From: Rosa chinensis
Lineage: Eukaryota; Streptophyta; Magnoliopsida; Rosales; Rosaceae
Reading direction: 5' to 3'
Assembly: GCF_002994745.2 (NCBI RefSeq)
Contig: NC_037092.1
Coordinates: 85,598,398 to 85,662,397, forward strand
DNA length: 64,000 bases
The notes below the pieces were generated by a model. The model was not told the origin of the DNA, did no database searches, and was given only the letters and a program-made list of their open reading frames with translations. The translations under genes and the position numbers were made by a program. Below, in pieces: positions 55,134 to 64,000 of this stretch. Numbering within the stretch: position 1 is the first letter of the stretch; every line of letters begins with the position of its first letter.

Positions 55134-58100
55134 TTATAAAGTCTGCCACCTTGTATTTATTGCATTGAAAATGACAATGACACAGACATACCTATCGTAT
55201 AGAATGTCGTCATGTTGTTGATTGTTGACTTGAAATCGGTTCCTGCTATGAAAGTTACAGGTCGAAAACTGAGGGCATTCCTTCAGATGCAAGTGTTCCA
55301 ATGAAGGGCACTCAACATGAATGGTAGCATCTCCACTGTGGCAGAACCCTATAAGCTCTGGAAGACCAGACAGAAGCAAGTTCTTCAATTTTGGAAAAAC
55401 AATGATCATCTTGTTGTTCTTAAGAGTATCCTCACTTGGTTCAATAAGGCTGTCCAAGCTCTGGCAGTCTTCTACCCAAAGATCTTCCAATTGCAAAAGA
55501 CCTTGAGCTATATCAGATGTGAAGAGACATTTCAGATTCATGCAATCGGCAACTACCAAAGTTCTAAGATTATGGAAGGTGGAAGATGGAGCAGGACCCT
55601 TCCAGATCCATATTAGGTTTTCTAGAAACCACAACCTCATCATTCTCAATTTTGTCATATGCTCTGGGTGAATACAATCTGATGATGATGATCCAAACAC
55701 GTACTCCACTCTATTCATTTCTACACAAGTTATTTTTTCTAGATTTTGTAATCTCTGCAACAACTTTGATGGCAGAAGTGTGTTCCCCAAATTTTGACAA
55801 CCTAGCACCTTCAACAACTTGAGATTGCAAAGAGACCGAGAAGGTAATTCACCGACGCATAACTGTTTCAGGCCATCCACAGAACGGAGTTGTAACTCTT
55901 CCAGGTACTCCAAGACTGGTTTATTAGAAACCCGTCCTGTTGAGTTCATCAACTCTTCCAAGTTTGCATGGCGCCCGGATATAATGAGATACTTCAGTCC
56001 ATGCAGTTTTCCATGGTCATGTTCCATAACAATGTTAGTCAACTGACTCAACTCCTCGCAATCAATGTACTGAAGTTTCTCTGTTTTTGTTGCCACCACA
56101 TTGAGAAACCAGCCTGGTAAGTAATTGACGGAGCTGTAAAGAGTCAAGACTCTTGAATAATGATCACGTGGATTATAAAAAAGTTTAGATGGGTTTCTCA
56201 GTTTCTTCAAATTCAGAATTGGGCCTCTCTGTATACATATATCAAATTTAAACCAATTTGGATTTGACTTTACGTTTCTGGGCAAGCATTCTGCATCATA
56301 TATTAGAACTTTCAAAATGGTCAAATCTGATAAGCCAGTTAACTCATCAAAGCCAACATTAGCTTCTTCTTCAACTCCCTCAACTGCTTTACTCCCCCAG
56401 TCCCCAAAATCACAATGCATGTACAGTTCTTCTAATTTAGACAACCTAGATATCACTTTAGATGGAATTGTACTGACCTGCAACCGCAAGTTAGTGATGT
56501 CCAACATTCTTAAATTGGTCAGATGTCCAATTTCTTTTGGAAATTCCTGAGGACGACATTCTCTCATACTAAGAATCTCAAGGTTATTCAGGCTTTGGAG
56601 AAATGACATGTCACCTATTGACTTACAGCCATCCAGACACAAAGTGTGGAGGTTGGTTAGGGGACAAAATGATAAGGGTACCGAACACATGCTAGATTCA
56701 CTTATATCAAAAACCCTTAATTCATTCAGACTTTTGAAAAAAGTCTTCGGGATCTCATTCAAAGTAGCATTATGTTGGAGTAATAATATAAGGAGTTTTG
56801 GACATACCAACTCTTCAGGAAGCTTGCTAATTTTGTTCTTCATCAGTGAGATTACAGAGTAGCCTTCGTGTGCATTAATCTTTGGCCACTCCATTAATTC
56901 ACAACCAGCTTTTACAAAAAACCGTTGACCATCTTCAAGTAACGAAATTGATATGGCCACATCGCGGATGACATCATGCATCCTTACACATCCCTTCTCT
57001 TTCGGCTCCAAAAGCAAGCTAGAAGCTTTAAGGGACTTCACCACCAATTCTACTCGAGCTCTGGCTTCTTGCATTGTGTTGGAATCTTGAAACAGTCCTA
57101 TCCCGACCCCATATTTCAACAAGTCTTCAGTTGGGATTTCATAGTCTTCTGGGAAGAGGCAGCAAAGCAAGAAACATGACTTGGCATCATTAGATCTCAA
57201 GTAATCATAGCTTAGCTTTATACATTCAAATACATGTCTCTCATCTTCAGGGTTGCTAGGTTGAGACACTTGTAGTCGTTGAGCTGCCTCCTTCCACTCT
57301 TCCAAGTCTTTATCTCCAAGTGCTCTTGCAACTGCAATCAACGCTATTGGTAGACCTCCACATTTTTGAACTACTTTCCTTGCTACCTTATAGATTTCAG
57401 TTGATTCATGAAATGACATCCTTGCTTTCTTCAAGAATAAGTTCAAAGAATCTTCTTCTGACAGAATATTGAGAGTGATCTTTGCCTGCGTATCCATGTC
57501 CTCACATACATGCATTATCCTTGTGGTGAGTAGTATTTTGGAATTGCGCATCTGAAGCTCATTGTTGCTGGGGATTCCAATACTTGACAATTCTATTTTC
57601 CTCCAAATGTCATCCAAGATAATAAGAATCCTGTTGCCTCTCATTATCCTCTCCTTCAATATATAGGCTCTTCCTTCTTCTGTGTTCTCCTCCAATTTCA
57701 AGGCTAACATTTCTGCAAGTTGGGCTTGAATTTTTTTCAAGTCAGGGCTTTGGGATACAACAGCCATAATCACTTTATCAAAAAGCCCGTTATTTCGGGC
57801 TTGTGCACCAACATGTTTCACCATGGTTGTCTTTCCGACCCCTCCCATACCGTGCACCCCAATGACAGTGACTTGATCATTTTTTAGCGCGGTCATGACC
57901 TTACCCATAGCCATTCGTGTTGCTTTAAACGATCCAAAATCCCTTGTGGTTGACTCATTTTCTATACGTGCTTGAAGTACTCTACTCCACACGAGTTTCA
58001 CAATGTCTTCGACAAGTTCTTTATCAGAACTACATTGAAAAGAGTTGAATAATAATCAGGTAAGCCACAAATCCAAAAGTATAACTCTTGTTAAGAAGTT

Positions 58101-58623
58101 AAGATGATGATACTTACACATAGTTCTTGGAATCCCATCCAGAGAGATTGGCCACTTTTTGTAGAGCATCTCTCCATTGCTTCACCTTCGCTATGCTTTG
58201 CCTCGACTCATGCTTTGTGAAAGCAACTTCAAAGTTCCCTTTCTGATATCGTACGTGAGATGGTTCCACTTGATAGAAAAGTGGCAGAATTCTGTTATTG
58301 TCTTTCATGCATTGGAAAATCGTTGTGAGTTCCTCCAAACACCAGGAAGAAGAAGCATAGTGTTGCGACAGAACAACTATTGCAAACCTTGATTCTTTGA
58401 TTGCGGTTAGGAGTCTGGGAGAAATAACATCACCTACTTCAAGCTCTTGGTCATCCATGAATGTTATAATTCCTCTCATGTTTTGCAATCTATCGTATAT
58501 ATCGGACGTAATACCTTTGCGAGTGTCTATACCCCTGAAACTTAAAAACACTTCATGGCTCCACCGAGGGGCTGGTCCAGCATAATGAAGAGTTGCAGAG
58601 GCTGTTGGGGTGCTCAAAGCCAT
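55134..58623 (-). CDS. TIR / CNL-type NB-ARC / LRR immune receptor (unit D)
   Basis: Probably an intracellular pathogen sensor. Exon 1 is 58623-58118 (168 codons plus 2 bases), intron 58117-58030 (GTAAGT to TGTAG), exon 2 58029-55134; together 3,402 bases, 1,133 residues, no internal stop. TIR: residues about 22-165, with HEVFLSFRG, TFMDDQELEVGD and WCLEEL (Glu98 is the likely NADase residue). NB-ARC: P-loop GMGGVGKTT (229-237), kinase-2 LDDIW (307-311), RNBS-B ILLTTR, GLPIA (394 on), RNBS-D CFLLCCLFPED (454-464), MHD (519-521). About 15 LRRs follow. The NB-ARC motifs are those of RPS5/At4g27190-like CC receptors and not of TIR receptors. A conserved GTATGT at 55191 suggests that the true end may be spliced. 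Confidence 0.88.
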
Positions 58624-58744
58624 TGAAGACCACCAAAAAGCAAAAACAAAGTCTCAATAAGAAGCAAAGCAGAGACCACACAGTAAACACCCACAAGACT
58701 ACCAAAAGGAACCTTGTTTCAAGCAATGGAAGACAGAAAGTGAG
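58624..58744. promoter_or_regulatory. Remaining proximal 5' flank of unit D
   Basis: About 120 bp between the receptor ATG and a LINE tail. No TATA box is evident. The rest of the original promoter lies beyond the LINE, from 59501. Confidence 0.35.
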
Positions 58745-59500
58745 TTAGAAAATGTTTCAATCAAAAGATGACCAACAAAGAAAATGGCTGTGACCCATCT
58801 TCTTCCAAACCCATCGCACTCTACCAGGTGGATCCCCCCTCCTCTCGAGTTTGTGAAAATTAATGTAGATGCTGCTTAGTCTGAATCTTCAAGAGTCTGT
58901 GGATTGGGAATTAAGATTCGGGATCACCTTGGAGCTGTAGTGGGTGGTTCCATCCGATCGGATTTTTGTGGATCTGCATCATTGGCAGAAGCAAAAGCAA
59001 TTTTAGGTGGAATTGATTCTGCATTGCATGTTAACCTTTCAAAGGTGGTAGTTGAATCTGATGCTTTAGAAATAATTTCTTAAATTCAATCAAAAAAGAA
59101 GAGTAGAGATTGGACTACCTATCCTCTGATTGAAGAAATTAGGAAAAGGAGTCTTCTATTCTCTGAAATTTGCTAGAGTTGGACATCCCGTGGAGCGAAT
59201 GCAACCGCTCATGCTGCGGCCTCGCTTGCCAAAGGGACGGTGGGTCTTCGCAGGTGGGCTAGTATGCCACCACCATCCTTGCTTCGTGTAATCGTGTTCT
59301 TAAGACTGATGGAATCCCCTGTCCTCTTCTGGTTATGTCCGGGCTCTTTACTCTCCGCTGCCTTTGTTTAACTTTGAACTAGTTGGAGACGTTAATGCCT
59401 TTCTGTTTATGTTTTTCTTGTATCTGCTTTTGGGCTTCGGTTTTCCGGGCTCGCTGGGCTTGTCCTTAATGAATATTCTCATTTGCCCAAAAAAAAAAAA
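58745..59500 (+). mobile_element. LINE 3' tail in the unit D promoter
   Basis: The plus strand encodes the RNase H end of a LINE ORF2: FVKINVDAA, GLGIKIRDHLGAVVGGS, ESDALEII and RGANATAHAAASLAKG, with several in-frame stops, then about 250 bp of 3' leader and a poly-A run (59489-59500). Similar in layout to the end of LINE-A. I could not find a clear target-site duplication. It sits 0.12-0.88 kb upstream of the receptor start. Confidence 0.85.
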
Positions 59501-60125
59501 GAGCACTAATTTGAAAAATCAAAATACCATCAACCAATCTCAGCCCCTCATATTCAGAATAATCTGAAATCAAATACTTTAAGAAAATTTAACTCTTCTA
59601 CTTTAACAAGAACTCAAAAAAGAAGAACAAAGCTTTAATCAAAGTATAAAACAAAATAAAGAAGCATGTATCGAGTAAACAAGTGACCTTCATTAGCAGG
59701 TAAGTCCTAGTTTTTAAATTTTTTTTTGAAAATGTCCTAGTTTTTTAATGAGAGAGCAAAATGGAGTTTGATGACCACGCGCCGAGATGGAGCGTTGAGT
59801 TGAGTCTGCACGGTCTTTTCGATTACGATTGGGGATGATATTGGATTCATCGGATCCCCTAATGACCCGACCCATGTTATTGGGCCTAGCAACATGGGCC
59901 AAGCATGTAATAGATTTTTGTATGTACAATATGTGGATCGTTTTTTGTTTTTTTCTCAAACGATCTGAATATCTTGACTGTTTTAATACATTTTTATTTA
60001 CTTATTTACTTTTTTTCCTTCATTTTTTGATGAAATTAGAAATAAACCAATTTCTCAGTTTTGAACCAACAAAACGAAAGTTGCCAAAAGATCTCATATG
60101 TTGAGCACAATTAATATTCTTGTTC
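59501..60125. other. Upstream module of unit D; no gene
   Basis: Shares phrases with 1520-1640 (unit A) and 9480-9680 (unit B), including an intergenic block with cctaatgacccgacccatg and ttgggcctagcaacatgggcc. Probably the displaced distal promoter of unit D. Confidence 0.5.
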
Positions 60126-63100
60126 AATGAAAAAAAAAAAAAAAAAACCTAGCAGAGCATCGCTGACGCCCTAGCCTCGCTTCGAAGCGATTAGTTGGTG
60201 TTTGATCTTCTTTCATGGCCTACCAGATCCTAGTTTGGAACTGCAATGGGATTGTTAACTCGGTTACTCATCGTAACCTCTTGGATGTGGTACGCAAAGA
60301 ACGACCTCGTCTTATCTTCTTGCCAGAAACGTTGTGTGATAAGAAGCAGATTGATACTTAGAAGATGAAGATAGGTTTCGACCATGCTTTAGTGAGGGAG
60401 AAAGGACAATTTAGTCAAGGGCTTGCTTTACTATGGATAAATGAAGTGCCAGTTCACATCCATCACTATTCTGCGCGACACATTGATGCATGGATCGAAG
60501 CATCGGGTGACCCGGACTGATGGAGGTTTACCGGTATTTATGGGTACACATCTATAGCTCGCGGAATATCACATAGAATCTGATGAGATAATTGCATTTA
60601 AGGTCTGATCTTCCATGTATAATTGTGGGGGATTTTAATGAAATCCTAAGCTCCACAGAGAAGACTGAGGGTTGCAGACTGTTTGTTAATGGATATGGGT
60701 GTTCGGGGTAGCGTTTTTACATGGTGAGATCACCAGGCTAAGGAGAGACTCGATAGAAGCCTATGGTCGGCTTCTCTGCAGGCTATGTTTCCCTAATCTC
60801 ATACCATTCATCTTCCGCTGGGGGACTCATATCACATTCCCTTGCTGGTTGAGTTAGGTCGAACCCCATTTTTACCTAGCTAGGTAGCAGGTGAGGAGAG
60901 GGTCTAGGTTTGAGGAATTATGGGCAAGACATGGGGATTGTGATGCTATTGTTACAAAGGGCTGGGCAAACCCAGTTGCTGATGATCCTATGAAGTGTGC
61001 CTCAAAATTAGCTCTACTAGTAAGTTGTTACAAGCCTGGCAGCATGGAGTTTTTAGACACCGTAGAGAGGAGCTACAAGCCATTCAGCAAAGGTTGCAAG
61101 CTTTGGTTAGTGAGCCATTCTCAGTGGCACAAGTGGTGGAGAAAAAGGCTCATAATGCAAGGTTTCAGGAACTGCAGACTATGGAAGATATTTACTGGAG
61201 ACAGCGCGGTAAGGTTGATTGGCTGAGGTATGGAGATAGGAACACTGCCTACTTCCATGAGCTTCAAACAGGAAGCATCGTAATGCTATCAATGGATTAC
61301 ACACTGAGTCTGAGCAATGGGTTACTAGTCCACTTGAAGTTGAGGAAGTCATCACAAGCTACTACAATACTTTGTTCACTTCGTAAGGAGTGAATGAAGT
61401 TTGTTCACTTCGCAAGGAGTGAATGAAGCCGCCTCAATGAACCAGAAACTATTAGCACCGTACACAGATGAAGAAATCCGGAAAGCAGTATTCTAGATGC
61501 ATCCATCTATGGCACCTGGCTCGGATAGGATGTCACCTTTCTTTTATCAACATTATTAGCAAACACTAGGCCCGTATGTGCGTCTTGCAGTCAGGGAAGC
61601 TTTAAAATCTGGCTCAGTGCTTCATAAAGATTACACTTAGTCCAAAGGTTGAGAATCCAATGGATATGACATAGTTGAAGCCAATTGCTTTATGCAATGT
61701 CATTTATCGAATTTGTTCAAAAGTGTTGGCAAATAGATTGAAGAATATTTTGGGAGATGTTGTTTCACCCTTGCAGAGTGCTTTTGTGTCAGGAAGATTA
61801 ATATCTGATAATACTTTGGTAGCAAATGAAGTGGCACATCAGATGCACATCAATCAGAGGGCAAACGGTGGTACCTTTGCTTTGAAAATGGATATTAGCA
61901 AAGCATATGATCGTCTGGAATGAGACTTTCTCAGGTTAATGTGGTTTTATGGTAGGTGGGTATATTTGATAATGTCATGCCTCACTACAATCAGGTACTC
62001 TTTTAATTTTAATGGGGAGCCTTAGGGATATGTGGTGCCATCTCAGGGTATCAGACAGGGAGTCACCTATCTCCATATTTATTTATCTTGTATGCAGGAC
62101 TTTCTTCTTTGATCTCACTTTTTGTGCGGTAGAATTGGTTGCAAGGTGTGAGGTTAGCCCACACAGTGCCTAGGCTGCATCATTTGTTGTTTGCAGATGA
62201 CTCCTTTCTTTTTGGTATGGCTACCATGGAAGAGTGTCAGCAAGTCCGGAATTTATTACATACTTATGAAGAACCTTCTGGCCAATAAGTGAACTTGAAT
62301 AAGAGCAGTGTGGCATTCTCAAAGAATGTCTAAATGCAAGAACAAGAACAGTTAGCTAGTGTGTTGGATGTGATAAGAGTTGACAAACATGAGTGGTATC
62401 TAGGTCTCCTAACCTATGTGGGAAGATCAAAGACTGAAGCTTTTGAGTATCTGAAAGAGAAAATTTCCAAGAAATTAAAGTAATGAGTTGGCATACAAAA
62501 CTGTTGAGTGGAGCTGGGGAAGAGATCCTGATTAAAGCAGTGGCATAGGCAGTCCCCAAATATGTCATGAATTAATTGTTATTTGCTTCCACAAAGTATG
62601 TGTTATGATCTCCATAAATTGTGTGCTCAATTTTGGTGGGGCGATACTGACTCATAAAAGAAGATACATTGGCAGTCTTGGGACAGATTGTGTACTCCAA
62701 AAAATGAAGGTGACATGGGATTTAAGGATTTCCATCTGTTTAATTTGGCAATGCTTGCCAAACAGGGGTGGAGACTACTCAAAAGTCTAGCATCACTTAT
62801 TGCTCAACTATAAAAGGCGTTGTACTTTCCAGAATGTTCTTTTTGGGATGCAGAGTTAGGCCAGCAGCCTTCTTTTCCATGGCGAAGTATTGTTGAAGCT
62901 TGTTCAGTGCTGCAAGTTGGTACACAGTGGATGGTTGGTAATGAGGAAGATGTTCGAATATGGGAGCATAGATGATTATCGGCATAAAGGTAAGCACTCA
63001 AACCTTGGTCGTAGCTTCCCTTGAATGGGCCGGTCTTTGTTTCAGAGCTTATTGATCAGGTGACAACTACATGGAATGATAGATTGATTGATGAGTTATT

Positions 63101-64000
63101 TTTTCCTCCAAAAGTTCTGCTTATTAAATCTATTCCTTTAAGCAGTCACTTACCTGGAGATAAAGTTGCTTGGCATCCACAAAAGAGAGGAGTATTTACC
63201 ACAAACTCAGCTTATTATGTAGTTTGAGATATTGCTTATAATCGAGCCAATTATCCTCTTCTGGTAGATGAGTTTCAAGTTTTATGGAAGGCAATTCGGA
63301 AGGCCAAGGTCCCCAAGAATGTAGCAGTTGGGGCTTGGCGGGCATGCCAAAATACCCTCCCTACTCGGGAAATATTGTTAACCAAAGGCTATGAGGGTGA
63401 AACTAATTGCTTGATGTGTGATTGTTCCCTGGAGCTAGTAGGTCATGTTTTAGCAGATTGTCAGACTGCTAAGGAGTTGTTGGGTGAGGTCTCTTTGCAG
63501 ATCAGTTGTCCGGTAATGCTGGTCTTTATCTTCAAGGTATGGATGTTGGAATGTGTTAACCAGGTATCCTTGCCACAATTTGAAAAGTTCATGATGTTCT
63601 TGTGGGCTTTGTGGAATAATAGAAATGCTGCTTTGTGAGAAGATAAACCAAGACTACCAGTAGATATAGCAATTGCTACTATGAGCTGGTTCAATAAGTA
63701 AAACCTAGTGCCTGCTTCTTTAATCCCAGGAGTGAAGGTAATTCAGCGGTGGACCAGCCCAGCTGAACATGTGTTGAAATGTAATATTGATGGGAGCTAT
63801 AGCCATCGTCAAATGAAAGGTGGAGTTGGATGTGTACTCAGAGATAACAAGGTAGATTTTCAGGCAACTTTGACGAAGGTTGTGAGTAATGCAGCCTCCG
63901 CTTTTCAGGTCAAGCTACTAGCCTTGAAAGCTACAGTCCAGGTTGCTATATCGATGCACCATGAACAGGTACAGTTTGAAACTGACTGCCTACAGCTCGT
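60126..64000 (+). mobile_element. Degenerate near full-length LINE (LINE-B), runs off the edge
   Basis: After an A-rich run (60126-60147) and a short leader, ORF2 starts at about 60215 with MAYQILVWNCNGIV (endonuclease start). Reverse transcriptase is recognisable at 61675-62290 (PIALCNVIYRI, AFVSGRLISDN, KMDISKAYDR, FADDSFLFG), then the zf-RVT region (63300-63640) and the start of RNase H (NIDGSYSHRQMKGGVG, FETDCLQL) at the window end. The frame is interrupted by many stops and a few frameshifts. Many stops stand where Gln, Trp or Arg is expected. A 29-bp tandem duplication lies at 61371-61428. Confidence 0.88.
61371..61428. repeat. 29-bp tandem duplication in LINE-B
   Basis: Two adjacent 29-bp units from tttgttcacttcg to gaatgaag that differ at one base (t against c). 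Confidence 0.95.

Overview
This window looks like nuclear DNA from a dicot plant. It carries intron-containing TIR-type NLR immune receptors, which grasses lack, together with Ty1/copia and Ty3/gypsy LTR retrotransposons, LINEs, MITEs and a roughly 0.5 kb tandem satellite. A woody eudicot such as a Rosaceae is my guess from general style; nothing in the window proves the family.

The backbone is a decayed tandem cluster of one NLR family, all on the minus strand. Unit A (about 0.75-1.7 kb) keeps only a TIR stub and upstream sequence. Unit B keeps its leucine-rich repeat end (1.85-2.4 kb) and probably its upstream module (about 9.0-9.7 kb). Unit C (11.3-29.3 kb) is one gene split by three separate insertions, each with its own target-site duplication: a scrambled gypsy-like element (13.4-19.2 kb), a TNT1-like Copia (19.4-24.7 kb) and a LINE (24.9-28.3 kb). 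Unit D (55.1-58.6 kb) is the only copy that reads through. In units C and D a TIR exon lies one short intron upstream of an NB-ARC of the CC-NLR (RPS5/At4g27190-like) type, so the family appears to be a TIR to CNL-type NB-ARC fusion.

Other mobile DNA: a 5.0 kb Copia with 179/180 identical LTRs (3.3-8.3 kb), a solo LTR (8.45-8.93 kb), a gag-only Copia with apparently identical LTRs (29.9-35.9 kb), a LINE tail in the promoter of the intact NLR (58.7-59.5 kb) and a heavily mutated LINE running off the right edge (60.1-64.0 kb). MITEs of hAT type (8-bp duplication) and Mutator type (10-bp duplications) sit inside these elements and inside the satellite.

Between units C and D (36.5-52.1 kb) lie fossil pieces of four housekeeping genes that still have introns: NUB1-like (+), OS-9-like (-), a DUF21/CNNM-type membrane protein (-) and V-ATPase subunit A (-). 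All carry stops, frameshifts or missing exons. They are split by a tandem array of about 485-515 bp units (42.8-48.6 kb). Apart from unit D and the gag frame of the third Copia, I see no intact protein-coding gene. No tRNA, rRNA or CRISPR was found.
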